Assembly (NCBI GenBank): GCA_030432695.1
Contig: JAUILN010000003.1
Location: 62,001 to 126,000, forward strand
Direction: 5' to 3'
Length of the DNA: 64,000 nt
Origin: a bacterium
GTDB lineage: Bacteria > Planctomycetota > UBA1135 > UBA2386
The notes beneath the pieces were generated by a model, which saw nothing but the letters and a program-made list of their open reading frames with translations, was not told the DNA's origin and did not search any database. Made by a program: the position numbers and the translations under genes. Of this stretch, positions 9,762 to 18,434 are shown piece after piece. The number at the start of each line of letters is the position of its first letter. The first letter of the stretch is position 1.

Positions 9762-11015
9762 TCAGAACCGGTCGTCGACGACGTGCAGGATCGACGGGTT
9801 GGAGAGGGCCAGCTCCGCCTGTGCCGAGATCGCGGCGAGTTGCACCGACGCGTTCCAGGTCGAGAGGCCGGCTGGCAGTGGTGGGATGTCGATGTCCTGC
9901 GCCCAGCCGCCGGTCGCGTCCGACCGACCGACGTCGAAGAGGACCGGCTCGAGCCCGACGCCCAGCAGGTCGCGCGGCACGTCGAGGAGCACCGGGTCGG
10001 GCACCAGGGTCACGAGCAGCACCAGGGTCGCGCGCGGGATGGTCTGGAGCTCCAGCCGGAAACTGTCGTCGTCGCCGTCGCGGGCGACCACGGTGGTCTG
10101 CAGGGTGGCTCGAGGTGCGGCCACTTCATGGACGGTGCCGCCGCTGTTGAGGAAGGGCGGACCCTGCTGACCGGTGCCTTGGCCGAAGATGGTCTGGCCA
10201 GGCGGTCCGCCGATCAGGTCCGTCGCGATCGACCAGACCTCCGCGCCGACTGCCCGCAATCCGGGTCCACCATCGCCGGTCTGCGAGCCGAGCAGCGTGG
10301 AGCCTCCACCGGGGCCGCCGACCACCGTGCAGTCGCGCAGCACGATCGAGCCGCCCTCGATCCGGATTCCGTCGCGACCCTGCGTCACCTCCACGAGCGT
10401 GTTGCCGCCGCGTAGCACGCAGCCGTGGACGAACACCTGGCTGTCGATGGCGCGGAGCGCGACCGCGCCCGACTCGAGTCCGGGCGACGTCCCGTTGGCG
10501 CCGAACACGCCGCTGTCGATCAGCGCCAACGCTTGCGTGTTCTGGACGAGCAGCGCGGCGATGCCGCCGAGCCGGTAGAAGATCGGCACGTCGGGCGGGT
10601 CGATGGTGATGCCCTCGAGCCAGACGAGTCCGTCGCAGTCGAGGACCTGGACGAGGTTGCCCACCACTTCGGGCGCCTGGGTGACGAACCGCAGGTTCCG
10701 GAAGGTGACGCGCTCGCTGGCAGGCAGGCCTCGGACGATGGTCGACGTGACGGCGCCGGCACCCGAGACCGCGACGGCCGCGCCCGCGTCGCCCAGGATG
10801 GTGACACCCTTGCCGTCGATCGTGAAGGGCAGGTAGGTCCCGTCGCGGACGAGCAGCACGTCACCGGCAGCGGCGGCGTCGACCGCTGCCTGGATCGTCG
10901 TGAAGTCCGCGGCGCCGTCGTCGTCGACGGTCAGCACGCGGTTCTGCGTAGCGGTTGGCAGAGCGATAGCCGTAGCCGCGAGAGTGAATGCCCTGAGATG
11001 AAAGAGGGTGCGCAT
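9762..11015 (-). CDS. Secreted right-handed beta-helix protein
   Basis: A 417-residue protein with an N-terminal signal peptide (basic n-region, then FTLAATAIALPTATQ). The segment DFTTIQAAVDAAAAGDVLLV is the usual opening of pectate-lyase-like right-handed beta-helix proteins. Repeated short beta turns follow, and a C-terminal region ends in ELALSN plus about ten residues. No lyase or hydrolase active-site motif can be named, so a structural or binding role is as likely as catalysis. It is a distant paralog of the proteins at 24495 and 26672. I chose ATG at 11015 because it immediately gives the signal peptide. The open frame upstream of it is a shadow. The gene is convergent with the giant protein gene, 51 bases away. 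Confidence 0.8.
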   Translation of the reverse strand: MRTLFHLRAFTLAATAIALPTATQNRVLTVDDDGAADFTTIQAAVDAAAAGDVLLVRDGTYLPFTIDGKGVTILGDAGAAVAVSGAGAVTSTIVRGLPASERVTFRNLRFVTQAPEVVGNLVQVLDCDGLVWLEGITIDPPDVPIFYRLGGIAALLVQNTQALALIDSGVFGANGTSPGLESGAVALRAIDSQVFVHGCVLRGGNTLVEVTQGRDGIRIEGGSIVLRDCTVVGGPGGGSTLLGSQTGDGGPGLRAVGAEVWSIATDLIGGPPGQTIFGQGTGQQGPPFLNSGGTVHEVAAPRATLQTTVVARDGDDDSFRLELQTIPRATLVLLVTLVPDPVLLDVPRDLLGVGLEPVLFDVGRSDATGGWAQDIDIPPLPAGLSTWNASVQLAAISAQAELALSNPSILHVVDDRF

Positions 11016-11380
11016 GGGAGCCTGGACGGTCACGGCCGCATCGGCCCGGGGGCTGGCCGACGTGGAGCTCGAGCGGCCGCGGTCGGCAAGGCGTGTGCCG
11101 CCACTGGTCACGTCGAGGTGCGCCGCGAGAGTTCGCCAATTGCACCTCGATCCACGCCAGGGTCGCGCCCTCCGCCGAGGAAGTCGTCGGCACACCGATG
11201 CCGGTCGGCGGGGAACCGGCTGCGATGGCGCAGTGCCGTGAGCCGCGAAGACCTGGGCTGAGTCTGGAAGATCGACCTGGTTACAGACTCGGATTGGCTG
11301 AAGTCGACCCTCGACGTCGCGGCGGTCTCGTCGTCGTGCAGCACGTGCAGCGGAACGATCGCCTGCGGCCGGCCTCAGGA
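11016..11380. other. Intergenic stretch without a recognisable gene
   Basis: This 365-base stretch lies between the beta-helix gene start and the stop of the ECF sigma factor gene. Open frames cross it on both strands, but none has a signal peptide, a known motif or a neighbour to align with. I see no clear terminator hairpin or tRNA. It must hold the promoter of the beta-helix gene, which cannot be pinpointed. Confidence 0.4.
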
Positions 11381-11965
11381 CTACTCACCCAGCCCGCGCT
11401 TCTCCAACGCCATCTCCAGGCGGATCATCGCGCGGCGCAGGAGCTGGCGGCAGGCCTCCTCGCTCTTGCCGAGATGCGCGGCGATCTCGGCGTGGCTGAG
11501 ACCGACGATGCGAGCCAGCGTGATGACCTCGCGGTGCTCGTCGGTGAGATCGTCGAAGGCTTCCTCGAGCAGCGCGACCTGCTCGCGTTGCCGCGCGGCG
11601 AGGCTCGGTGTCGAGACCGTGTGGTAGGCGGCGAGCAGGTCCTGGTCGTCGTCGTCGTCGTCGTTGCCCCTGGCGGCCGCGGCGACCTCCCGGCCGACGT
11701 CGCGCTTGAGGGTCTTCATGCTGCGGTCGCGCTCGACGATCTTGCGAAGCGCTGTGGTGTACAGCCACTTGCGGAATGCCACCTCGCCGTCGAAGCGGAA
11801 CCGCTCGGAGCCTTCCAGGACTTCGCGGCAGACCGACTGAACCAGGTCCGAATGGGACTCGCGCGCGCGGATCGCGCGGTTGGTGCGCAGGCGGACGAAC
11901 GCGCGCAGCCGCGGGAGATGATCGATCAGCAGCTCGTCGAGGGAGCGCTCTGGCTCGGAGGTCAC
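11381..11965 (-). CDS. ECF-type RNA polymerase sigma factor
   Basis: The product has 194 residues from GTG at 11965. Region 2 is visible at about residues 20-75 (SHSDLVQSVCREVLE, then FRKWLYTTALRKI) and region 4 at about 135-190, with an HTH GLSHAEIAAHLGKSEEACRQ. A linker contains a run of six Asp encoded by GAC repeats. It should direct RNA polymerase to a small regulon. The adjacent gene divergent from it (start 12055) is a candidate target. No zinc-finger anti-sigma gene is adjacent. An ATG at 12031 would add 22 residues that look unlike the family. Neither start has a clear Shine-Dalgarno. Confidence 0.85.
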   Translation of the reverse strand: MTSEPERSLDELLIDHLPRLRAFVRLRTNRAIRARESHSDLVQSVCREVLEGSERFRFDGEVAFRKWLYTTALRKIVERDRSMKTLKRDVGREVAAAARGNDDDDDDQDLLAAYHTVSTPSLAARQREQVALLEEAFDDLTDEHREVITLARIVGLSHAEIAAHLGKSEEACRQLLRRAMIRLEMALEKRGLGE

Positions 11966-12054
11966 GGCAGAAGAATAGCCGGGAAGACGGGCTTGCGCAT
12001 GGTCGTCCAGGGAGCAGTCCCGGGGCGCCATTCCCGGTTGCTCGGAGAGGAACC

Positions 12055-12831
12055 ATGCTCGCACATCGATCGATGTCCTTCGTCTCGTCCGCCGTCCTGC
12101 TGTTCGCCCTGTCGGGCCTGTCGTCGTCGCCAGTCGATGCACAGCAGCCGGACGGTCCTGCTGCGGTCGCCGTGGATGCGCCCGTCGACGTGGCTCGTCC
12201 CGCGAACCGGGTCGAGTGGCCGTTCGTCATCCCGGCCGGGAAGGTCGATCTCCGCGAACTCTGCGATCGGGTGGCGCGGCAGCTCGGCCGCAACTACCTC
12301 CGCGGCGACCTGGAGGTGGGCTCGCCCAAGCCGGGGCTGGAGTTGCAGGTGCCGATGTCGGTCCGCAGCGCCGACGAGCTGCATGCGGTGTTCGGGCAGC
12401 TCGCGTATTCCTGCGGCTTCTGTGTGGTGCCGATGCAGTCGACGCTGGAGACCTACGAGGTCCTGAACATGCAGGGGCCCCGGCGGGTCGAGATTCCGAA
12501 CCGTGCGGTCTGGAAGACCACCGACGAGATCCTGCAGATGCGCGGCCGATACGAGCCGGTGATCTGCATCGTCACGCTCGCCAACATGTCGGCGCAGAAC
12601 GCCACGGTCGCGCTCCGGCCGTTCTTCGCCCAGTCGAGCAGCGGCGTCGGTGGGCTGGTCCTGGGATCGGTTGGCGACGAGCACTCGATCGTGCTGAGCG
12701 GACTGGCACCCCAGGTCGCCAGCGCGGTCGCGATGCTGCGCGCGGTCGACGCCAACTCGCAGCGGGCTCGCTCGGGGCTCGAAGCCCGCGTCGAGGCGCT
12801 GGAGCAGCGCGCGGGCGGTCAGGGCCGCTGA
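12055..12831 (+). CDS. Secreted protein with secretin N-domain-like fold
   Basis: A 258-residue protein with a signal peptide (about residues 1-28, ending SSPVDAQ). The segment IVTLANMSAQNATVALRPFF, followed by HSIVLSGLAPQVASAVAMLR and AVDAN, matches the N1/N2 domain pattern of secretins such as GspD ('PLxNxxAxEaxxxLrpl ... NsLvlsg ... vrrlD'). The beta-barrel domain of a secretin is absent, so this is a stand-alone N-domain protein. The first part, with DLRELCDRVARQLGRNYLRG, resembles the STN/N0-like domain. The start has a strong Shine-Dalgarno (GGAGAGG at 12044-12050). It is divergent from the ECF sigma gene. A role with a type II secretion or pilus system is inferred, but no such system is in the window. 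Confidence 0.72.
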   Translation: MLAHRSMSFVSSAVLLFALSGLSSSPVDAQQPDGPAAVAVDAPVDVARPANRVEWPFVIPAGKVDLRELCDRVARQLGRNYLRGDLEVGSPKPGLELQVPMSVRSADELHAVFGQLAYSCGFCVVPMQSTLETYEVLNMQGPRRVEIPNRAVWKTTDEILQMRGRYEPVICIVTLANMSAQNATVALRPFFAQSSSGVGGLVLGSVGDEHSIVLSGLAPQVASAVAMLRAVDANSQRARSGLEARVEALEQRAGGQGR

Positions 12832-12861
12832 ACCGTCTGCTGTCCGCCCGGCTCGTTCGCG

Positions 12862-14388
12862 CTACGGCGTGATCCGGACCGCAACCGGCTGGCTGGTGAG
12901 ATACACCACCGAGTCGAACAGCGCGTAGGCGAAGTGCACGTCGGTGCCGATCGGGATGCCGTAGACACCAGGGGGGAAGTCCAGGCTGGTGTTGGCCACC
13001 GCCGTGGCGTTGGTGCGGCCGACGAGTTCCGGGAGCTGTCCGGAGAACGCCCCGTACAGCGTCGCCTGGAACAGCGGCCCGGGATTCAGGCCGAGCCGGA
13101 GGAACGGTGGGATCAGCAGCCCAGGGCTCGTGCCGGTGTCCGAGGCCAGCAGCACGAAGTTGGAGTTGGCGAAGCGCGGGAAGGTCGGTTGGATCGCGAA
13201 GGCGATCCGGCCGCCGGTGGCCGCCGAGAGTTCGGTCCGGTCGGTCCACAGCGGTGTCCGGTCGAGTCGGAACTCGACCGGCGAGCCGAGTTCACGCACA
13301 CCGGTGCCATCGTCGACCGTGAGGAGGACCCTGGCGACTCCGCGTTGTGTGCCGGTGGTCACCGGGATGGTGTAGGTGCCGTCGCCGTTGTCGATCGGCG
13401 TGCCCGGGCTCACCTGGGTCGAACCCGTCGGGTCGGAGACCGCCGTCACCACGGCTCCGCCACGAGTGATCCGCGTTCCCTCGCGGTCCCGCAGCGTCAG
13501 CACGATCTCCGTCCGGGTCGCGCCGTCGACCGGGAGGTTGCTGACCGTGGGAACCGCAGTCGACAGCATGTGGTCGGGGATGCCGATCTGCGAGGCCTGC
13601 CACTGTTGATAGAGGCCGCGGAGCTGGACCACCGGGTCCGGGTCGTTGCGGGTCTGGCGCGCGACGTTGAGGCGCATGTAGTAGTTGCCGTTGGCGCAGC
13701 CCTGCGAGGCGTTGCAGCTGCCGTCGGTGTCGCCGCGTCGAGCGACGATCATGAAGCCGACGTGCGCCGACTTCGTGAAGTTGGGCGGCGGCGCGCCGCA
13801 GGCGGTCGGTCGGCCGTCGCCACATGAGCAGCGGCCGTCACCGCCGTAGCTGGCCGCGGCCTCCATCGCTGCCATCAGCATCTCGCCCATGTCGCCGACG
13901 GTGGTGTAGAGCGCGAGTTCGGCAGCGGCGAGCACGGCGCCGCCGGTGATCACGTTGCCCTGGATCGCGTAGGCGATGTCGCCGACGCGGCCCACCCGGT
14001 CGCCGGCGTAGGCACCCGCGCCGGTACCGGAGAAGCCGATGGCCTCGCCGCGGATGTCGACGATGCCGTACTGGCGGGTCTGGTGGCCGCCATCGTTCAT
14101 CGCCAGGGTCGCGAGGATCTGGCTCGGCGCGACGCCCATCAGGAAGCCGTCGCGGATCGTCAGCCGGTTCTGGCCCGAGGTGTCGACGAAGCTCTGCGCT
14201 GCGGCGGCACCCTTGCCGACCACGACGACCGGCACGCCGACGGCGAGGTCGAAGCCTTCCAGGCAGGTCGCGGAGGCCACCGCGATCTCGCCGGTCCGGA
14301 CGTTCACGAGGACGATCGACCAGGTGGCCGAGGCGGGCGCCGTCAGGCCGAGGCACGCGGCCAGGCCGAGCAGGAGGTTTCGGAGCAT
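12862..14388 (-). CDS. Secreted DUF1028 family protein with Ig-like C-terminal extension
   Basis: The product has 508 residues. After a signal peptide (residues 1-21, ending ASA) comes TWSIVLVNVRTGEIAVASATC and later MNDGGHQTRQYGIVD and a GN-V-TGG segment. These are characteristic of DUF1028, an Ntn-hydrolase-like family of unknown enzymatic role. The usual family length is about 200-300 residues. Here the domain ends near residue 245. An Ig-like module follows, at about 285-370, with DGATRTEIVLTLRDREGT and DNGDGTYTIPVT, and then another beta-rich C-terminal domain. A Cys-rich insertion lies near residues 185-230 (CSCGDGRPTACG). The gene is convergent with the secretin-like gene, 30 bases apart. 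Confidence 0.82.
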   Translation of the reverse strand: MLRNLLLGLAACLGLTAPASATWSIVLVNVRTGEIAVASATCLEGFDLAVGVPVVVVGKGAAAAQSFVDTSGQNRLTIRDGFLMGVAPSQILATLAMNDGGHQTRQYGIVDIRGEAIGFSGTGAGAYAGDRVGRVGDIAYAIQGNVITGGAVLAAAELALYTTVGDMGEMLMAAMEAAASYGGDGRCSCGDGRPTACGAPPPNFTKSAHVGFMIVARRGDTDGSCNASQGCANGNYYMRLNVARQTRNDPDPVVQLRGLYQQWQASQIGIPDHMLSTAVPTVSNLPVDGATRTEIVLTLRDREGTRITRGGAVVTAVSDPTGSTQVSPGTPIDNGDGTYTIPVTTGTQRGVARVLLTVDDGTGVRELGSPVEFRLDRTPLWTDRTELSAATGGRIAFAIQPTFPRFANSNFVLLASDTGTSPGLLIPPFLRLGLNPGPLFQATLYGAFSGQLPELVGRTNATAVANTSLDFPPGVYGIPIGTDVHFAYALFDSVVYLTSQPVAVRITP

Positions 14389-14499
14389 GCTGCGACGATA
14401 GCGGCGCCACTGCTGGCGCGCTCCTGGCCACGGTTTCGGTTCACCGCGATCGGTGCGGCGGGACCAGGGCTCGGCGTCGGCGGCGCCGAGGTGAGGCGG

Positions 14500-15768
14500 T
14501 CACGGCAGGATGATCCTGCCTCCGCGCCGGGTCGCACCGCCCTGCGCACGCGGCCGCGTGTCGACGGGCTCGGACTCTGCGGGGCCTTCGGAGCCCTTGG
14601 CTGGGCCGCGGGCGCCCTGATGTGGACCTGCCGGATCGGACCCCGCGAACTGCGGCAACGGCGGCACGCGTTGGTCGGCCGCTTCGAGCAGCTCCTTCAG
14701 GACTGCGGGCTCCCCGGGATCGCGGCCGGCCTCGAGCGCCTCCCGCTCGAAGCGTTGGAACGCCACGAGCCAGCGGTCGGCGTTGTCGCGGGCCGCGGTG
14801 AACGCTGCGTCGTCGGGGATCCGCGCCGGGCCACCGTTGTGGCGGCGGGCATCGCGCTGATGTTCGACGATGCTCGCGCGGCTCGCGACCAGCCGTTCCG
14901 CCGCCGGGTGACCCTTCTCGATCGCGACGCCGTAGGCATACCACGCGAGATGGAGGTGGCGCTTCGCCGAGGCGAGGTCGCCGAGCGCGCGATACAGCTC
15001 TGCCCCCTCGATGCCGCCGAAACGCAGCATCCCGGCGACGCCGGTCCAGGCCTCCTGCCAGGCCACGGGGTCGGCGCCTTCGACATAGGCTGGCTCCCCG
15101 GCAGTGAAGCCCTGCTTCGTGATGTGCGATTGCCAGCCGGCATCCTCGAAGCTGTAGCCCGACCAGGTGAGGAAGTCGTGCGCGGTCCAGAGCCCGGGTT
15201 CCTCGCGCGCCGCCCGGACGTAGCGGATCAGATCGATCTGGAAGCGCTCGCGGCCGAAGTGCGCGTCCGGGTTGATCTCGACCGCGCGCTCGAGTTCGTG
15301 CAGTGCCTCGTCGAAGCGACCCATGTGCGCGTAGAAGGTCCCGAGGTTGGCGTGGTAGCGATACAGCGGTGCGCTGTCCTCCGGCGCGAAGCGGTCGATC
15401 GCCGCCTTCTTGCGGGCCATGACCTCGATCGCCTCGTCGCGTCGGCGTAGGCGTTCGTAGGCGACCGCCAGGTCGTCGTAGGCGGCGAAGTCCTCGGGAT
15501 GTTCGTCGAGGTGCGCCGGCAGGCGCTCGATGCGTGCCTGGTAGTAGGCGAGGTCGTGACGATGCCAGCGACCGGTGATCAGAGTGAAGGCGTCGGGGAT
15601 GCCGCGGAGTTCGTCGGCCAGCGTGTCGCTGTCCCAGATGCAGGGTGCGCGGTCCGCCGTCGGGCTCCCGGTCGCATCGATCGCGGTGGGGAGCGAGCAG
15701 GCGACGACCGCGAGGAGCGCGACCGGTCGGGTGTGGAGCCTGGTGTGCGTGTGGAGCCTGGTGTGCAT
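14500..15768 (-). CDS. Secreted TPR protein
   Basis: A 422-residue protein. The signal peptide has an unusual n-region of repeated HTRLHT units, then PVALLAVVACSLPTAIDA. The mature part has TPR-like helices at about residues 75-155 (EDFAAYDDLAVAYERL, GTFYAHMGRFDEALHELE), then a helical region and a Pro/Gly/Glu-rich tail. No enzyme motif is seen. The start at ATG 15768 has GGAGAA about 8 bases upstream. The open frame continues upstream but overlaps the GT2 gene on the other strand. Function unknown; TPR suggests protein binding outside the cytoplasm. Confidence 0.75.
   Translation of the reverse strand: MHTRLHTHTRLHTRPVALLAVVACSLPTAIDATGSPTADRAPCIWDSDTLADELRGIPDAFTLITGRWHRHDLAYYQARIERLPAHLDEHPEDFAAYDDLAVAYERLRRRDEAIEVMARKKAAIDRFAPEDSAPLYRYHANLGTFYAHMGRFDEALHELERAVEINPDAHFGRERFQIDLIRYVRAAREEPGLWTAHDFLTWSGYSFEDAGWQSHITKQGFTAGEPAYVEGADPVAWQEAWTGVAGMLRFGGIEGAELYRALGDLASAKRHLHLAWYAYGVAIEKGHPAAERLVASRASIVEHQRDARRHNGGPARIPDDAAFTAARDNADRWLVAFQRFEREALEAGRDPGEPAVLKELLEAADQRVPPLPQFAGSDPAGPHQGARGPAKGSEGPAESEPVDTRPRAQGGATRRGGRIILP
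15731..15766. repeat. Perfect 18-bp tandem repeat, two units
   Basis: Two identical 18-base units (15731-15748 and 15749-15766; unit GTGTGGAGCCTGGTGTGC on the plus strand) lie directly after the start codon of the TPR gene. They encode the repeated HTRLHT of its signal-peptide n-region. The repeat is in frame, so copy-number change would lengthen or shorten the n-region by six residues. Confidence 0.9.
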
Positions 15769-15934
15769 CGATGGGTTCTCCGTGGCAGGTGCGTGACCCC
15801 GCCGCTGCGGGGGGCGTGCGCCGACGGTCCGGGCGGCTCCGGGTTCCCGATTCCGCACGCGTCGTGGGGCTGCGCCCAGATCGGCATCATTCTGGCGGTA
15901 GCGCGTCCGGCCTTGGCGTAGAACACTTGCCGAC

Positions 15935-16903
15935 TTGGCGGTGGAACCCACAGCGAGCGTCCCGAGCATCCACGTGGTGGTGCTGACGTGGAACGGGCGG
16001 GAGGACACCCTGCGGTGCCTCGAAGGCGTCGTGCCCCAACTCGGCACTGCCGACCGGATCCACCTGGTCGACAATGCGTCGACCGACGGCACGCTCGAGG
16101 TCGTCGAGCAGCGATTCCCCGACGTCGCGCGTCTGCGCAATCCGTCGAACCTCGGCTTCGCCGGCGGTAACAACCCGGGCCTCGACGCGGCGCTGGCCGC
16201 GGGCGCCGACTGGGTGTTGGTGCTCAACAACGACACGATCGTCGCGCCAGGCACCCTCGACGGCCTGCGCACCGCGGCCGCCACCGCACCGCCGACCTGT
16301 GGCGTGCTGCAACCGTTGCTGGTCCGCGCCGACGATCCCCGCCGCGTGGATTCGGCCGGCCACGAGCTGCTGGCGCGCCCCGGAGTGCGCGACCTCGCCG
16401 CCGGGCTGCCCGTGGCGGACCTGGCCGGCGGACCGGTCGAGGTGTTCGGCGCCTGCGCCGCCGCCGCCCTGTGTCGGGCCGACGCGCTGCGCCAGGTCGG
16501 CGGCTTCGACGAGGACCTGTTCGTGCTGTTCGAGGACGTCGATCTGATGTTCCGCCTGCGGGCTGCGGGCTGGTCGGTCCTCCTGCTGCCCTCGATCCAC
16601 GTCCGGCACGCGCGCGGCGTCTCGGGTCGCGACGCGCGCGCCGCCCGTCGCCTCTGGGTCCAGCGCAACCTGCTGGCGATCGCGCTGCGCTACTGGCCGA
16701 CCGGTGCTCTGCTGCGCGATGCACCACGCCTCTGCTACCGCGCGGTCGTCGCGCTGCGCCTCGACGGTCGCCGTGCGCTCCGGTTGTGGCGCCGGGCGTG
16801 GCGCGAGCGGGCGCGAAACCGCGCTGCGCTGCGCGCCGGCGGTGTCGATCGCTTCTTCGGTGACCGGGACGACCGCCCTGGCCCTACAGTCGGATCGTCC
16901 TGA
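15935..16903 (+). CDS. Glycosyltransferase family 2
   Basis: A 322-residue GT-A fold enzyme. The N-terminal strand IHVVVLTWNGREDTLRCLEG, the nucleotide-binding LVDNASTDGT, and LGFAGGNNPGLDAAL are the standard GT2 (rhamnosyltransferase-like) signatures. NNDT near residue 92 is the DXD-equivalent metal site. GGFDEDLFVLFEDVDLMFRL holds the acceptor and catalytic ED. The C-terminal part is basic and helical and could associate with the membrane. It should transfer a sugar from a nucleotide donor to a growing surface glycan. The start is TTG at 15935, with GTG at 15941 possible. Its 3' end overlaps the convergent transglutaminase-like gene by 20 bases. It faces the glycan operon. Confidence 0.88.
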   Translation: MAVEPTASVPSIHVVVLTWNGREDTLRCLEGVVPQLGTADRIHLVDNASTDGTLEVVEQRFPDVARLRNPSNLGFAGGNNPGLDAALAAGADWVLVLNNDTIVAPGTLDGLRTAAATAPPTCGVLQPLLVRADDPRRVDSAGHELLARPGVRDLAAGLPVADLAGGPVEVFGACAAAALCRADALRQVGGFDEDLFVLFEDVDLMFRLRAAGWSVLLLPSIHVRHARGVSGRDARAARRLWVQRNLLAIALRYWPTGALLRDAPRLCYRAVVALRLDGRRALRLWRRAWRERARNRAALRAGGVDRFFGDRDDRPGPTVGSS

Positions 16904-18434
16904 GCCCGTCGCGCTGCAACGCGGTCGGGATCGACCGGGCGAAGTCCGGGGAGACGTAGACCGTGGTTTCGCCGCGGAGCAGGTTGTGGTCGAGGCGGAC
17001 GCCGAGGTCGCGGGCACCGGGCATCGGTTCGGGCACCGGCGGCAGCGCGTCGGGCAATCGGTCGACGTCGAAGCGGTAGATGCGTCCTTCGCTGGTGTCG
17101 AGCAGCAGCGGGATCGGCGTGTCGACCTGCACGACCGCGTGCACCGCGCCGAGGTGGTCGTAGGTGACGCCGCGGACCGGCAGGTCGGCGCGCTGGCAGA
17201 GTCGACCGAGGAGTTCGGTGGTCGCGCCGCAGTGACCGACCGCCTCGCGTGGGTCGAGCAGCGCCCCGTGGGCAGGGCCGCCGTACTGCCAGCCGCCGTA
17301 GACCGCGTAGCCGAGACCGACGGCATGCCGGACGGCGGGTTCGGCGTGACGCCAGGTGGCGAGCAGCGCGTGCCAGTCCGGGAGGTGGTCGGGTCCCAGG
17401 CGGATCCGCAGCAGTCCGCTCGCGACCTCGACCCAGGCGGCATCCGCGGCTACGCGGACCAGGTCGTCGCCTGCCAGGCCGCGTTCGGTCACCGCGAGCG
17501 TGCCATCGGCCGAACGCGCGATCGTTCGTCCCTCACGGGCCGCGCCGAGTGTCCTCTCCAGGGAGGTGACGTCGGTGCCGCCGACCGCGAGTGCGTCGAT
17601 CACGACCAGCAGGCGATGGATCGTGCGCTCCTGCAGCTCGCCGCGCGTGGCGTGGAACTCGGTTCCGGCGAGGGTCCGCCACAGCGACCCCTCGACCGAC
17701 GATGCGTCGACCACCACGACCAGACCGAGGGCATGGACTTCGCGCTGGTCGGTGACCGGGTCGTGGACCTCCACGGCCAACTGGTGCGGACCGTTGCCCT
17801 CGGCGATCCACGGGGTCGGTGGCCAGCCGGACCAGTCGGACCCCGTAGGAACGGGTGCGCCGTCGACCGACCAACGGGATCGCAGGCGCTGGGCAGAGGT
17901 GTAGGGTGCCAACCGTGCCCGCACGCCGATCTCCTCGCCCGCGGGAACCACGTCGAAGGCGGGCTCGCGCACGGGGTCGACAAGCAGGGTCTCGTGGGTC
18001 GGGCCGATCCATGCCTCGCCGAGCCAGTGCTTCCTGAGGCTCTCGGGGCTTGCGGTGACGCCGCGGCGGCGGACGTCGACCTGCACCGCCACGCGCTGCC
18101 GGACCGGACTGTAGAAGCGCAGGTTCGGGTCGGTGTCGAAGTCGCGGACGTTGCGCCAGCTTCCGCCGATGCGCAGCCACCAGCGGAACTCGAGGGTGCC
18201 GGTACCACCGTCGACCGCGAGCCGAAGATCGGGACCCAGTTCCGGCGTGCCGCCGAGGTCGGGAACCTGCAGGGGTTCCAGCGACTCCAGCGGAATCCGT
18301 GCGAGCGCGATCGGCAGCGCGCCTGCAGGCCGGAGGGCGGTGCGCGCTCCCGCCGCGAGCGGTGCCCAGGCGTCGAGGAGCAGGAGGCCGGTGGCCGCGG
18401 CGACGACGAGCGCGAGCGCGCGGGCGCGGATCAT
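16884..18434 (-). CDS. Membrane-anchored transglutaminase-like protein
   Basis: The product has 516 residues. One hydrophobic segment at about residues 7-23 is followed by a long beta-rich region. Near the C-terminus is a transglutaminase/cysteine-protease-like core with C402 in GHCGATTELL, H432 in AVHAVVQV and D446 in LLLDTSEG. The order and spacing (30 and 14 residues) fit a papain-like Cys-His-Asp triad. It may process or cross-link surface peptides or act on a glycan-bound amine; the substrate is unknown. ATG at 18434 overlaps the TGA of the upstream sulfotransferase (ATGA), so it is the last gene of the glycan operon. Confidence 0.7.
   Translation of the reverse strand: MIRARALALVVAAATGLLLLDAWAPLAAGARTALRPAGALPIALARIPLESLEPLQVPDLGGTPELGPDLRLAVDGGTGTLEFRWWLRIGGSWRNVRDFDTDPNLRFYSPVRQRVAVQVDVRRRGVTASPESLRKHWLGEAWIGPTHETLLVDPVREPAFDVVPAGEEIGVRARLAPYTSAQRLRSRWSVDGAPVPTGSDWSGWPPTPWIAEGNGPHQLAVEVHDPVTDQREVHALGLVVVVDASSVEGSLWRTLAGTEFHATRGELQERTIHRLLVVIDALAVGGTDVTSLERTLGAAREGRTIARSADGTLAVTERGLAGDDLVRVAADAAWVEVASGLLRIRLGPDHLPDWHALLATWRHAEPAVRHAVGLGYAVYGGWQYGGPAHGALLDPREAVGHCGATTELLGRLCQRADLPVRGVTYDHLGAVHAVVQVDTPIPLLLDTSEGRIYRFDVDRLPDALPPVPEPMPGARDLGVRLDHNLLRGETTVYVSPDFARSIPTALQRDGLRTIRL

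Noticed and set aside
11008..11261. Short plus-strand frames in the gap before the ECF gene
   Set aside because: No start signal, signal peptide, motif or homologous neighbour; treated as non-coding.
11640..11665. GTC trinucleotide run in the ECF gene
   Set aside because: It encodes a short Asp run in the sigma linker. The run is only five or six units and linkers of this type are tolerant, so it is not reported as a separate signal.
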